Below are positions 8,411-18,223 of a stretch of DNA of 64,000 nucleotides, piece after piece; positions within the stretch are counted from its first letter, which is position 1; each line of letters starts with the position of its first letter. Origin of the DNA: Sulfotelmatobacter sp049792875 (GTDB lineage Bacteria > Acidobacteriota > Terriglobia > Terriglobales > Acidobacteriaceae); assembly GCA_049792875.1 (NCBI GenBank), contig JBARBI010000064.1:38028-102027 (forward strand), given 5' to 3'. Made by a program: the position numbers and the translations under genes. Below the pieces are notes generated by a model that worked only from the letters and a program-made list of their open reading frames with translations, was not told where the DNA came from and searched no databases.

Positions 8411-9505
8411 TCAGTGAGCGGGCGTGGGGGCCGTCATCAGGTCGGAAAACATGCGATAGAACCTTTCGGTATCGAGGTCCACTTGAATTTCAACCGGTTG
8501 CGCGGTGGGTCTCAAGCTATCTTTGGTTGCCCAGGTAAGCGTATTTCCGTATCCGGCGCCGCGGTCCAGGTCCACGCTCATGAAGCGCATCTCTTTTTTG
8601 CTGATCAGGGTGGGATCAATCCATGCGGCGGCGGCCAGCTCGTCCCACATGATGTCGGCTCCCGGCGTAAGCATGGCGAAACGGGCGATGTAGCGCGCTA
8701 TGGGGGTTCCGCTGGCTTCGATCTGTTTCATCAGCGCCGCCGTCATGTGAGTCTTGATCGAAATGTCGGTGGGGGTACAGATGATCTTTTTCCAAGGTGC
8801 GCGCAGCACGATTTCAGCCGCCTCCGGATCGAACCAGAAGTTGAACTCGTGCCGCGGATTGTTCAGGAATTCGGGATTGTCGGTTTGCGGACTGAGGCTT
8901 CCGCCCATAAAGACGAGTTGCTGCGCCAGTTCCGGAAATTGCGGGTCGAGGGAGATCGCAAGGGCAAGGTTGGTCATCGGTCCGCCCTCATAGATGGTCA
9001 CCTCGTGCGGATACTTGCGAACCATGCGAATCAGGAAATGGGCTGCATCCTCCTCGGCTGGCTTGATTGCAGGCTGCCCCTCCGGCAGCGGCGGCACGAC
9101 GGAGGCCTCATGCCACCAGCGCTCATCCCAGGCACCAGCGTAGGCGACCTTGCCATACCGCTGCTGCCACATCTGGGATTCTTCGCGCGTGCGGACCAAC
9201 GGGTGGGTGGCGCCGGGCACGACGGGAATGTCGGTGCGGCCCATGATCTCCAAAAGGCGCAGGGTGTGAGCCACTTCGTCGTCACGCCACTGATCTCCGC
9301 TCACGACCGTAATGCCTAAGACTTCCACTCGCGGAGACTGCATCATGACCATCAGCGTCTGCATGTTGCTGCCGCCGGGGCCGGAACAATCCTCGTTGAT
9401 GATGACTTTTCGACGCGGCTGGGCGGAACCGGCCAAGCTCACGAGCACCAGGAATGTGACTGCCAGAAAGACATTGCGCTTGCTGATCATGAACGGCCGT
9501 TTCAT
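8411..9505 (-). CDS. exported nucleoside hydrolase-like protein with altered metal site
   Basis: The product (about 364 residues) has a signal peptide (FLAVTFLVLVSLAGSAQ) and the fold signatures of inosine/uridine-preferring nucleoside hydrolases: VLGITVVSGD near 60, YEGGPMTNLALAI near 165, FMGGSL near 190, and FNFWFDPEAAEIVL near 215, plus a late Asp in MWDELAAAAW. The family's N-terminal DxDxGxDD calcium-binding cluster is replaced by NEDCSGPGGSNMQ, lacking the paired Asp. Such enzymes cleave ribonucleosides to base and ribose; here the activity is uncertain. It lies just downstream of the TonB-dependent receptor and on the same strand. ATG at 9505 is used; 9490 is an alternative. Confidence 0.85.
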   Translation of the reverse strand: MKRPFMISKRNVFLAVTFLVLVSLAGSAQPRRKVIINEDCSGPGGSNMQTLMVMMQSPRVEVLGITVVSGDQWRDDEVAHTLRLLEIMGRTDIPVVPGATHPLVRTREESQMWQQRYGKVAYAGAWDERWWHEASVVPPLPEGQPAIKPAEEDAAHFLIRMVRKYPHEVTIYEGGPMTNLALAISLDPQFPELAQQLVFMGGSLSPQTDNPEFLNNPRHEFNFWFDPEAAEIVLRAPWKKIICTPTDISIKTHMTAALMKQIEASGTPIARYIARFAMLTPGADIMWDELAAAAWIDPTLISKKEMRFMSVDLDRGAGYGNTLTWATKDSLRPTAQPVEIQVDLDTERFYRMFSDLMTAPTPAH

Positions 9506-9590
9506 CGGTGCAGGCAAATGCTCCCCAGCAAAATGGAAGGGCAGACTGAGTTGACCCAGCCTGCCCCAGGTTGAAACACGATCCGCGCAC

Positions 9591-12500
9591 CTAGAACGTG
9601 AGTCGAAGGGCGAACTGAATCAGGCGCGGGTTGTTCACGGTCTGCGTAACTTTCGCAAAACTGGTGGTCGAATTGATGTCTTGCATCGTGGTCAAGGGAC
9701 TGCCTGGCAAGAAGAACTGCGCGTGGTTGAAGAGGTTGAAAAACTCAGTCCGGAATTCGAGGCCGAATCTTTCGCTGACATGGAATTGCTTGATTAACGA
9801 AAAATCGGTGTTGACGAAGTCCGGCCCCGTGGCCGGCGCGCGATTGGCAAAACCAAGTTCCCCTACCGGATTACCATTTACGATGAACGTCTCCGCAGGG
9901 ACGAAAGCACAGGGATTGAACCAGTTCTGAATAGTATGGATCTTGGCGGGTGCGTTGCAATTCGGATTGCCCGCCATAGGCCCTGCCTGGTTCGGATTCC
10001 CCACCTGATTCGGCCGGTTCAGTTCGTTGCCGTTCCATTGAAAGAACACACCGGAACCGTTGTTGCTGTTGACCACGAACAGCGGAAATCCGGAAGTGAT
10101 TTTCTCAATCACCGTAACCTGCCAGTTGCCGAAGGCGGCGTTGGCAGCACCGCCCCAGGTGCTACCGAAAGCTTTGCCTTTCCCGAAGGGCAAGTCATAG
10201 ATCACGCTAGCAGTGAACTGGTTATTGAGATTGATTTGAGAGCGGGCCCAATCCGCGCCCTGGGTGTTGGGCAGAGGCCAGTAAGTCGCTCCTGGGGTGG
10301 TGCCCAGGTTGTCGGCCATGCCGGAGTCGTAAGTATGGGAGTACGTGTACCCTACGAGGGCATAGAGGCCGTGGCGCGCGCTCTTGGTCTCGGCTTTGGC
10401 TTGAAATGAGTTATAGGTGGCATTCCCGGCGTCGTTGAAGTTGCCGACGATCGTGAACGGGCCGTAAGGGGCGGCAAGCGCCGAGCCGCCGGGGCCGCAG
10501 CCGAGAGTATATCCAATGATGACTCCGCACGCGGTGGGAGATCCCAAATTCAAGTTGACGCCGCGAACCAGAATGTGGTGACTCCGAGATCCGGCGTAAC
10601 CAGCTGTAAGCACGATATCGCCGGGCAGTTGGCGTTCAATGTTGACGTTAAACTGCTGCACCATTCCCTGCTTGAAATTGAGGTTCTGATACAGACGTGT
10701 GCCTTCGAATGTATCGGGGTTCAGAGGCGGAGGGATGAACGGCAGGAACGCTGCTCCGATTCCGCAGCCTTGACTTAAGAACCCGCAGGTTACAGTTCCA
10801 AGTTGCTGGAACGGAGAGAGGCCGGAGAAATTATCCGATTCCGCAAGGTACGGCGGGTTGAGCCAGAGTCCCTGGTCACCCTGGCTCCAGGAACCATCGT
10901 GGAAGATCGCGTAACCTGCGCGGAGCGCGGTCTTCTGGCTGCCAAGCACTTTCCAGGCCAGTCCGATTCGGGGCTCGATGGCGGTCTTGTCAAATTTAAC
11001 ACCGGCGGCTCCGTTCGATTGCACGCACGTCGTACAGCCAGCCACCGCCGGCCCGGCAACCAGGTACTGACCCGTCTGGAAGTCAAAGTTCGCCATCCGA
11101 TTATGAGCTTCCGTGACAGGAGTCACGAGAGACCAGGCGATTCCGAGATTCAACGTCAGGTTTGGTGTCGCACGCCATTCGTCCTGCACGAAGGGGCGAT
11201 ACATTTTCCAGCGCCGGCCGGTGGTCGCTCCCTGATAAGTCTGGTCGTGAATAGCCCCGCCAAATTGGCCCAGGAGGAGGTCCGCCTCCGGGTCGCCACT
11301 ATAGGTACCATTGCCGACGGCGGTGAAGGCATCGCCCATCAGGAAGAAGCCGTCCTGGAACGCGTTGGATCGCACATTGAGCTGGTTGGCGCGAATTCCA
11401 ATGCCCATCCGGACATCGTGCTTGCCGCGAATCATGTCGAAAGAGTCGGAGATCAGGAAGACGTTGGTGCCGCCCTGGGAGGGAGCGTACCCGCGATCGC
11501 CGAGAGACCAGTAGCCGGTTAGGAACTGCATCGAACTCAGCCCACAGCTCATGCAGTCCTTGGTCGACTGGTTCACAATGCTCGGGGGCTGGGGGTAGGC
11601 GCTGTTCTGGGACCCCCCGCACGCGGTGTTCAGGTCTGCGCCCAGAATGCCGATCTTCTGCGCTTCGCACGATCCGTTGCCGTAGGACAAAATGATGTTG
11701 AAAATGCGATTGAAGCCAAATGTGGCCTGGTTGATGTCGTGATCGGAGAAAATATGGGTTTCCGAAATCACCGCATTGCGCCCGTGATTCGTGATGCTCT
11801 GGGTGCTGGCAAAGGCTCCGGCCTCGGCGAATCCGGGGGAGCCACCAGGAACGAAAGAGCTAGCTTGGTCGTAGCTGAAGCGGGCAAACACGGAGTCTTT
11901 GCTGGAGAAGTTGTGGTCCACGCGAACGTCGAACTCGCCTTCGAAGAGTCTCCTCACGGGTACGTTTGTGTAGTTGTAGCCCGAAGAGGCGTTACTTGCG
12001 TTGCTTTGAGGATAGAGGTTGATCATGCTCTGACCAGCCCCCAGGACCAAGCCGCCGGGAATCTTATTGCAGGGCACCGCACCACCCGGGTTCTGGCTGC
12101 CGTCGGGATTGGGCGCAACGGGAACGAGTGTGCTACCTACGGTATTGCAGTAGAAGGGGGTCAATACGGGGGGATTCGAGGAATAACCCGGCGCGTAAGG
12201 GTTGACGAGGTTAATGAAACCGTCTGCGTTGGAAGCGGGAGCATTAGGAGCGAAGCCTGGACGTGGCACGCCGAAAGGATCCTGGGTGAAGTCGCCGCCC
12301 ATCATCGCCTGCGTCGGGATCAGTCCCACAAACGGGATGCCGTGCAGTTGCCTCTTGTTCTGATAGTCGAGGAAAAAGAAAGTCTTATCCTTCCGGATCG
12401 GGCCCCCAATGGCGCCGCCAAACTGGTTCAGATTGAATTTTTCCTTGGTGGACGCGAAATAGCTCTTCGCATCCAGAGCGGTGTTGCGGAAGAACTCGAA

Positions 12501-13289
12501 CAGCGAGCCGTGAAACTGGTTCGATCCTGACTTGGTGGTGACCAGCACAGTCGGACCCGCGCGCGTACCCCACTCGGCGGAGTAGTTGTAGGTGAGAACT
12601 TTGAACTCCTGGATAGCATCGATCGAAGGAAGAATTGCGATGCCGCCAGCCGTCAGTTCGTTATTGTCATTGCCATCAAACAACCAATCGGTGCTCTGGA
12701 CTCGCGAGCCGCCAACCGAAAGCGAGAATGTTCCGCGGGCAGATACTTCGCTGCTGGGGCCGGCGTTGAAAAAGCTTTGCGGATTGGTTTCCTGCGTCGT
12801 GCCCGGCGTCAGTGTGGCAAGTTGGACGAAATCGCGTCCGTTCAGCGGGAGGTCGGCAACCTGCTGCGCAGTAATCACCTGCCCCAGCGTCGGGTTCGAG
12901 GTCTGCACTGCGACTTCAGTTGCGTTGACCTCGACGCTCGTGGTCACAGACGCGGGGACGAGTTTGAAGTTGAGTTCGCGGTGTTCGTCGATTTGCAGGC
13001 GGGCATTCTTCGTTTCGGCGGCCCTAAAACCCGGCGCTTCGACTTTAATCGTGTAGTCAGCAACTCCAAGCGACGGAATTAGGTAGTGCCCCGTCTCGTC
13101 GGTCACTGCGTCGCGAGAAACGTTGGTCGCCTGAGCGGTGACCGTAATCTTAGCGCCGGCCACGACAGCGCCAGAGTTGTCTGAAACGGTGCCAGAAAAG
13201 CTTCCGGTTGCCTGACCGTGCAGGAGCGGGCTGAACGGACATACCAGCAAACAGAAAAACACGGCGAGGCGCGCCTTCTGGCTCGACAT
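9591..13289 (-). CDS. TonB-dependent receptor with carboxypeptidase-regulatory-like N domain
   Basis: A 1232-residue outer-membrane protein. A signal peptide (LAVFFCLLVCPFSPLLHG) is followed by a carboxypeptidase regulatory-like domain (about 30-115; GTVSDNSGAVVAGAKITVT, TDETGHYLIPSL), a plug with DLPLNGRDFVQLATLTPG, and a long beta-barrel ending with RLIQFALRLTF, the aromatic C-terminal residue typical of barrels. This Oar-like architecture is abundant in Acidobacteria and is thought to import oligosaccharides or other large ligands. The ATG at 13289 has AAAGGGG eight bases upstream and leaves a good signal peptide, so upstream ATG/GTG codons are rejected. The downstream exported nucleoside hydrolase may share its substrate; that is inference. 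Confidence 0.93.
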   Translation of the reverse strand: MSSQKARLAVFFCLLVCPFSPLLHGQATGSFSGTVSDNSGAVVAGAKITVTAQATNVSRDAVTDETGHYLIPSLGVADYTIKVEAPGFRAAETKNARLQIDEHRELNFKLVPASVTTSVEVNATEVAVQTSNPTLGQVITAQQVADLPLNGRDFVQLATLTPGTTQETNPQSFFNAGPSSEVSARGTFSLSVGGSRVQSTDWLFDGNDNNELTAGGIAILPSIDAIQEFKVLTYNYSAEWGTRAGPTVLVTTKSGSNQFHGSLFEFFRNTALDAKSYFASTKEKFNLNQFGGAIGGPIRKDKTFFFLDYQNKRQLHGIPFVGLIPTQAMMGGDFTQDPFGVPRPGFAPNAPASNADGFINLVNPYAPGYSSNPPVLTPFYCNTVGSTLVPVAPNPDGSQNPGGAVPCNKIPGGLVLGAGQSMINLYPQSNASNASSGYNYTNVPVRRLFEGEFDVRVDHNFSSKDSVFARFSYDQASSFVPGGSPGFAEAGAFASTQSITNHGRNAVISETHIFSDHDINQATFGFNRIFNIILSYGNGSCEAQKIGILGADLNTACGGSQNSAYPQPPSIVNQSTKDCMSCGLSSMQFLTGYWSLGDRGYAPSQGGTNVFLISDSFDMIRGKHDVRMGIGIRANQLNVRSNAFQDGFFLMGDAFTAVGNGTYSGDPEADLLLGQFGGAIHDQTYQGATTGRRWKMYRPFVQDEWRATPNLTLNLGIAWSLVTPVTEAHNRMANFDFQTGQYLVAGPAVAGCTTCVQSNGAAGVKFDKTAIEPRIGLAWKVLGSQKTALRAGYAIFHDGSWSQGDQGLWLNPPYLAESDNFSGLSPFQQLGTVTCGFLSQGCGIGAAFLPFIPPPLNPDTFEGTRLYQNLNFKQGMVQQFNVNIERQLPGDIVLTAGYAGSRSHHILVRGVNLNLGSPTACGVIIGYTLGCGPGGSALAAPYGPFTIVGNFNDAGNATYNSFQAKAETKSARHGLYALVGYTYSHTYDSGMADNLGTTPGATYWPLPNTQGADWARSQINLNNQFTASVIYDLPFGKGKAFGSTWGGAANAAFGNWQVTVIEKITSGFPLFVVNSNNGSGVFFQWNGNELNRPNQVGNPNQAGPMAGNPNCNAPAKIHTIQNWFNPCAFVPAETFIVNGNPVGELGFANRAPATGPDFVNTDFSLIKQFHVSERFGLEFRTEFFNLFNHAQFFLPGSPLTTMQDINSTTSFAKVTQTVNNPRLIQFALRLTF

Positions 13290-13381
13290 TTCTTGAACCC
13301 CTTTCGGTGGTTGCACCGCGCAAAGAAAAAGACCCTCCCCCTTCCAGTGAAGTTGGGAGGTCCCCAGACCGCAGACACGGC

Positions 13382-13410
13382 TTATAAATTGCCGCTGACC
13401 AGTTAGTCAA
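13382..13410 (-). promoter_or_regulatory. sigma70-type promoter of the TonB-dependent receptor
   Basis: On the minus strand TTGACT (13410-13405) and TTATAA (13387-13382) are separated by exactly 17 bases, giving a predicted start near 13375 and a leader of about 85 bases. The rest of the 337-base gap to the ribokinase gene (13290-13626) shows no gene. Confidence 0.6.
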
Positions 13411-13626
13411 GAAGTTTCGTAGTGGAAAGGGATTAGTTGTGGTCATTTTTCAGAATCGGTGTATGCAGAAAATCGTTATGCTAACTTGCTGTGGAAAACG
13501 TGGCCGGCACCTTGATGCCATGCGAGGCAGACCTTTGCCGGGCCCAGCAAGTTAACGGTTCAGAATTGCGGTGAAGGCGCGTGTCGGAAAATTGTCCAGG
13601 ACGAATCGAAGCGGAGCGCAAAAAAG

Positions 13627-14556
13627 TCAAGAGCGAGTCGACCACTCAATGTCAAAGCGGGCGCGGTCGTAGAAGGATTTCTGCGTGCCGACGCCGGTTG
13701 TGGACAACCCGGCATAGAGATTCGCGCGGCGAACCGCTTCCTTCTCGGGGACTCCCTCGCCAAGAAATACCGCGAAGCTGCCAATGAAAGCATCGCCCGC
13801 GCCGGTGCTGTCAACACTGTGGACCGCGAATGGCGCCACGTGTTCGCTTCCGTCACCACCTGCGAGAAGAGATCCTTTCGCTCCGAGGGTGATGATCACG
13901 CGTTGTATGCCACCAGCTATCAGTTTCTCCGCGCACCTTTTCGCGTCTTCGACATTCCTCACCGGAACCCCGGTGATGGTCTCAGCTTCACTCTCGTTCG
14001 GAACAAAGTAGTCGAGATTCTTCAGAGCCCCCAAGTCGACTGGTTGCGCGGGCGCGGGGTTGAGAATGCAACGAATTCCGTGTTTGCGCGCAAACTGGAT
14101 GGTGTAATAAACCGTCTCCAGAGGGATCTCGAACTGCAGCACGATACAGTCGGTTGTCTTCAGCGTTTCGGCGGCGGCGTCAACGTCGGCGGGCTTCAGC
14201 GCGTCGTTCGCACCCTTGACCACCAGAATACGGTTCTGGCCGTTGGGTTCGACGAAAATCGGCGCGACTCCGCTCGACAGGCCCTCAACTTGCTTCACAT
14301 GGGTAGGATCAATCCCCTGCTTGCGGAAGTTTTCGATCGTCGCCGGACCGAAGAGGTCGCTGCCTACGCGCGCGACCATGAATACTTCCGCGCCACAGAG
14401 ACGCGCCGCGACGGCCTGATTCGCGCCCTTGCCACCGAAGCCCAGATCAAATTTCTGCCCGAAAATGGTTTCTCCCGGCTTCGGGAACCGGTTCGTGAAG
14501 GTCGTGAGATCAACGTTGGCGCTGCCAACCACCGCAATTCGAGGGCGCTTTGCCAT
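13627..14556 (-). CDS. rbsK: ribokinase (PfkB family)
   Basis: The 309-residue protein shows the PfkB/ribokinase landmarks: substrate-binding start VVGSANVDL, the N-terminal signature GGKGANQAVAARLCGA near residue 41, and the anion-hole/catalytic signature DSTGAGDAFIGSFA near 252 with the catalytic Asp. Length matches ribokinase. It phosphorylates ribose to ribose-5-phosphate, which fits the nucleoside hydrolases on both sides that release ribose and rpiA further along. It is transcribed toward the receptor gene, alone. Confidence 0.92.
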   Translation of the reverse strand: MAKRPRIAVVGSANVDLTTFTNRFPKPGETIFGQKFDLGFGGKGANQAVAARLCGAEVFMVARVGSDLFGPATIENFRKQGIDPTHVKQVEGLSSGVAPIFVEPNGQNRILVVKGANDALKPADVDAAAETLKTTDCIVLQFEIPLETVYYTIQFARKHGIRCILNPAPAQPVDLGALKNLDYFVPNESEAETITGVPVRNVEDAKRCAEKLIAGGIQRVIITLGAKGSLLAGGDGSEHVAPFAVHSVDSTGAGDAFIGSFAVFLGEGVPEKEAVRRANLYAGLSTTGVGTQKSFYDRARFDIEWSTRS

Positions 14557-14654
14557 AGACTTAGTTCCCGCAAGCTTGGAGAACGCCGAGTCTAGTCAGC
14601 GTACCTCGACCGTGTCAAACGAAACGAGGAGACGCAAGCCGGAATCGAAGTTTC

Positions 14655-14663
14655 TGCTATAGT
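14655..14663 (+). promoter_or_regulatory. possible extended -10 promoter for the beta-ureidopropionase gene
   Basis: TG-C-TATAGT forms an extended -10 element about 50 bases before the ATG at 14713. No convincing -35 box is seen, which is acceptable for extended -10 promoters. Confidence 0.35.
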
Positions 14664-14712
14664 TTCGTTCCTCGATCGTTCGTTCTGGATCGTTGAGTTC
14701 CTGGAGGACCGC

Positions 14713-15606
14713 ATGCCCCGCAATGTCCGCTGTGCCTTGATTCAAGCCAGCAACGCGCTCAGCACCGAACGCCCGCTTGCTCGGATCAGGAAGGCAATGA
14801 TCGACAAGCACCTGAAGCTGATCGAGCAGGCCGCGCGCAAAAAGACCCAGGTCCTGTGCCTGCAGGAGCTTTTCTATGGGCCCTATTTCTGTGCGGAGCA
14901 AAACGCGCGCTGGTACGAGATGACCGAACGTGTGCCTGACGGCCCGACCACGCGTCTTATGCAGAAAATTGCGGCGAAGCACGGCATGGTGATCGTGGTG
15001 CCGGTTTACGAAGAGCAGATGCCTGGAGTCTATTTCAACACTGCGGCCGTTATCGACGCTGACGGACGCTACCTGGGAAAGTATCGCAAGCATCACCTTC
15101 CGCACTGCCACCCCGGATTCTGGGAAAAGTTTTACTTCACTCCCGGCGATCTCGGTTACCCCGTCTTTGAGACGAAGTACGCGCGCGTGGGTGTGTACAT
15201 CTGCTACGACCGTCATTTCCCCGAAGGCGCGCGCATTCTGGGATTAAACGGCGCCGAGATCGTATTCAATCCTTCCGCCACGGTCGCGGGCCTCTCGGAA
15301 TATTTGTGGGAACTGGAACAACCGGCTCACGCGGTGGCCAACGGCTATTTTGTGGGCGCAATCAATCGCGTGGGGACCGAGAAGCCGTGGAGCATCGGCG
15401 AGTTTTACGGCAAGAGCTATTTCTGCAATCCGCGGGGGAAGATCATCGCCCAGGCGAGCCGCGATAAGGACGAAGTCGTGGTCGCGGATCTGGACCTCGA
15501 CATGATCGCCGAGGTTCGCAAAGTTTGGCAGTTCTTCCGCGATCGCCGGCCAGAGAGCTACGGCCCGATTACGACGCAAAGCGGAACATCTGCGGCGGCG
15601 GACTGA
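14713..15606 (+). CDS. beta-ureidopropionase / N-carbamoyl amidohydrolase (nitrilase superfamily)
   Basis: A 297-residue carbon-nitrogen hydrolase. The catalytic triad is visible: Glu52 in LQELFYGPYFC, Lys126 in GKYRKHHLP and Cys164 in VYICYDRHFPE. Together with the dihydropyrimidinase 2.6 kb downstream and the adjacent nucleobase permease, the likely role is hydrolysis of N-carbamoyl-beta-alanine (or beta-aminoisobutyrate analogue) to the amino acid, CO2 and ammonia, the last step of reductive pyrimidine degradation. N-carbamoylputrescine amidase is the main alternative, as the subfamilies look alike. GGAGG lies shortly before the ATG. Confidence 0.88.
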   Translation: MPRNVRCALIQASNALSTERPLARIRKAMIDKHLKLIEQAARKKTQVLCLQELFYGPYFCAEQNARWYEMTERVPDGPTTRLMQKIAAKHGMVIVVPVYEEQMPGVYFNTAAVIDADGRYLGKYRKHHLPHCHPGFWEKFYFTPGDLGYPVFETKYARVGVYICYDRHFPEGARILGLNGAEIVFNPSATVAGLSEYLWELEQPAHAVANGYFVGAINRVGTEKPWSIGEFYGKSYFCNPRGKIIAQASRDKDEVVVADLDLDMIAEVRKVWQFFRDRRPESYGPITTQSGTSAAAD

Positions 15607-15642
15607 AAAGACTGACATCGTAACCTCGGAGCCGGCACGCTC

Positions 15643-17082
15643 ATGACGACCTCGGACCCTTCCCACCTCCGCTCGCGTATCGAATCCAGCCCTCTCTATA
15701 ACGAAGACCTCGCGCCGGCCACCGCCGAGCGCCGGCACTGGGGCACGTACAACTTCGCCGCCCTATGGATTTCGATGTCGGTGAACATCCTTACCTACAT
15801 GCTGGCCGCAAGTTTGATTCAGGGAGGAATGAACTGGAAGCAGGCAGTCGCAACCATCTTCCTGGGAAACGTAATCGTGCTCGTCCCGATGCTGCTGAAT
15901 TCGCATCCCGGCGCGAAGTACGGGATTCCGTTTCCTGTTCTAGCCCGCGCTTCGTTCGGAGTGCTGGGAGCGAACTTCGCGGCGGTGTTGCGCGCGCTGG
16001 TCGCGTGCGGATGGTTCGGGATCCAGACTTGGATCGGCGGCGAAGCCATCAGCATCCTGCTGGCAACGCTCGTTCCCAGTTGGAAAAGCTTTGCTTACGG
16101 CCCGGCCGTTTGCTTCTTTCTCTTCTGGCTGATTAACCTGGCTGTCGTTCTCAAGGGAATCGAATACATCCGGGTTCTGCAGGGAATCAGCGCGCCGGTC
16201 TTGCTGGCCGTGGGATTGCTTCTGCTGGGATGGGCTTATCACGCAGCCGGTGGTTTCGGACCGATGCTCTCTGTGCCTTCGCGGTTCACCAGTTTCCCTG
16301 ACTTCCTGAAGTTCCTGATCCCTGCGCTGAATGGGACCGTTGGTTTCTGGGCCACGGTTTCGTTGAACATCCCGGATTTCACGCGGTTCGCGCGCAACCA
16401 GCGCGAGCAGGTGATTGGGCAGGCTTTAGCTTTGCCCACGACCATGACGCTGTACGCTTTCGTCGGAATCCTTGTAACCTCCGCCACCGTGGTCATCTAC
16501 GGAACTGCAATATGGGATCCGGTGCAGCTGCTCAGCCGCTTTCACTCCCCCGTAGCCGTCGGTATCTCGCTGGTCGCGATTCTGCTAGCTACTCTCAATG
16601 TCAACATCGGCGCGAACGTGGTTTCGCCGGCCAATGACTTTTCCAATCTGTGGCCGCGCGGAATCAGTTTTCGGACCGGCGGCGTCATCACCTGCTTCAT
16701 GGGAATCGCGTTGATGCCATGGAAACTTCTCTCCAACTACAGGACTTTCATTCTCGGCTGGCTAGGCGGCTACGCGGCCTTTCTCGGGCCCGTGGCAGGA
16801 ATCATGATCTGCGACTACTTCGTCATTCGGCGGCGGGTGTTGCACGTCGACGACTTGTATCTTCGGGGAGGGCTCTACGAATATTCACGCGGATTCAACT
16901 GGTGCGCAGTGATCGCTCTGGCGCTAGGAGCCGGCACTGCGCTCGCCGGGCTTGAGATACCGTCGGTGCGTGCCCTGTATGACTATTCCTGGTTCGTTGG
17001 GTTCGCGGTGTCGTTCGTGGCCTATTACGCGATGATGAAATTTCAGGGTCAAGCTGTGATTGCTCCCCAGGAAGCGGCGTAA
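15643..17082 (+). CDS. NCS1-family nucleobase:cation symporter
   Basis: A 479-residue polytopic membrane protein with about twelve hydrophobic segments. NCS1 hallmarks include YNEDLAPATAERRHWGTYNFAALWISMS at the N terminus, AASLIQGGMNWKQA, GAKYGIPFPVLARASFGVLGAN, ACGWFGIQTWIGGEA and NIPDFTRFA (broken here into motifs of at most 20 residues where seen). The family imports uracil, allantoin, hydantoins or cytosine with Na+ or H+. It starts 36 bases after the amidohydrolase gene on the same strand, so uptake of uracil/thymine or a hydantoin for the reductive pathway is likely. Confidence 0.9.
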   Translation: MTTSDPSHLRSRIESSPLYNEDLAPATAERRHWGTYNFAALWISMSVNILTYMLAASLIQGGMNWKQAVATIFLGNVIVLVPMLLNSHPGAKYGIPFPVLARASFGVLGANFAAVLRALVACGWFGIQTWIGGEAISILLATLVPSWKSFAYGPAVCFFLFWLINLAVVLKGIEYIRVLQGISAPVLLAVGLLLLGWAYHAAGGFGPMLSVPSRFTSFPDFLKFLIPALNGTVGFWATVSLNIPDFTRFARNQREQVIGQALALPTTMTLYAFVGILVTSATVVIYGTAIWDPVQLLSRFHSPVAVGISLVAILLATLNVNIGANVVSPANDFSNLWPRGISFRTGGVITCFMGIALMPWKLLSNYRTFILGWLGGYAAFLGPVAGIMICDYFVIRRRVLHVDDLYLRGGLYEYSRGFNWCAVIALALGAGTALAGLEIPSVRALYDYSWFVGFAVSFVAYYAMMKFQGQAVIAPQEAA

Positions 17083-17090
17083 TTTACCCC

Positions 17091-18095
17091 TTATGCCTTC
17101 CTTGCTCTTAAGAATTCAGGCAGCACATGCCGCTGGTAAATCTCCAACGTCTGCTCTTCATCTCCGCACATCAGATACACGTTGAATTGCGTGACTCCGA
17201 CGTCCGCCAATTCCCGCAACTTTTTGCGGTGGGCCTCGACCGGACCAACCAGGCAGAAGCGGTCCACCACTTCATCCGAAACAAAATCTGCGTTATCACT
17301 CTCCACTTCGCAATGGTGTTGGTAATCGTAGTGTCCGCGATCCTGTACAAACGATGTCAACGCCGGAGGAAGATCTTCGGGCTTGTATTGCCGGATCAGA
17401 TCCATCACATGGTTCGAGACCAGGGCGGGGAACCAGCGCACTCGTTCGCGCGCGGTATTCAGGTCATCTGAAACCCACACCGGCGCGGCCGCCATCACCT
17501 CGATGCGGCGCACATCGCGGCCCGCAGCGCGAGCACCCTCTTTCACAAAACCCATGCACCAGGCGATTAAGGCCGGATCGGCAAACTGCAGAATGATCCC
17601 GTCAGCGACGCGCCCTGCCATGTGCAAAACCTTGGGTCCATAGCCTGCTATCCAAACTCGCGGAGAATCTTTCGCCCAACTGAGTCGCGTGGGTTGACCG
17701 TCGTGTTGCACTTCTTTGCCGGAAGTAAGATCGCGAAACTCCGCCACTGCAGCTTCCAACTGCGACCAACTTACGGGCTTCTTTCCCATCACGCGGCGTG
17801 AACTATCGCCGCGGCCGATGCCGAGTTCCATGCGTCCAGCGGAAATCAGATTGAGGGTTGCGAACAGACTGGCGGTCACGGTGAGGTCACGGGTCGCGGG
17901 ATTCGTGACGCAGGTGCCAAGGCGCATTCGCTGCGTGTTGGTTGCCATCAGCGTCAACAGAGGATACGGCTCCTTCCATAAAACGTGAGAATCGAAAATC
18001 CAGCCGTACTCGAACCCGGCACTCTCCGCCTGCCGTGTCAGGCCTACGATGCGTTCGATCGAGATGTCAGGTTTCAGTGAAATACCGAATTGCAT
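17091..18095 (-). CDS. LLM-class (luciferase-like, F420/FMN-dependent) oxidoreductase
   Basis: The 334-residue product is a luciferase-like TIM barrel: FGISLKPDISIERIVGL at the start, GWIFDSHVLW, LGTCVTNPATRDLTVTA near 60, RMELGIGRGDSSRR near 93 and PRVWIAGYGPKVLHMAG near 147. These features resemble mer-type F420-dependent enzymes. Substrate is unknown; its place between the permease and dihydropyrimidinase genes suggests a redox step on a pyrimidine or hydantoin, but it is on the opposite strand. ATG at 18095 has GAAAGGA seven bases upstream, better than the ATG 21 bases earlier. Confidence 0.85.
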   Translation of the reverse strand: MQFGISLKPDISIERIVGLTRQAESAGFEYGWIFDSHVLWKEPYPLLTLMATNTQRMRLGTCVTNPATRDLTVTASLFATLNLISAGRMELGIGRGDSSRRVMGKKPVSWSQLEAAVAEFRDLTSGKEVQHDGQPTRLSWAKDSPRVWIAGYGPKVLHMAGRVADGIILQFADPALIAWCMGFVKEGARAAGRDVRRIEVMAAAPVWVSDDLNTARERVRWFPALVSNHVMDLIRQYKPEDLPPALTSFVQDRGHYDYQHHCEVESDNADFVSDEVVDRFCLVGPVEAHRKKLRELADVGVTQFNVYLMCGDEEQTLEIYQRHVLPEFLRARKA

Positions 18096-18223
18096 GGCCG
18101 GTCCTTTCGCGGGCACCTATGTGAAACTGATTTTGAACAACTGATCTGAACAAGTAAAGTGCGGCAGTTTAGCATAGAATCTTCTACTCATCTCAGTGAC
18201 GGGCGCGCACCGCGGAGGACTCG

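Noticed and set aside
7934..9319. 461-residue open frame on the plus strand
   Set aside because: It runs antisense across two real minus-strand genes (hypothetical protein and nucleoside hydrolase); composition is that of a shadow frame in GC-rich DNA.
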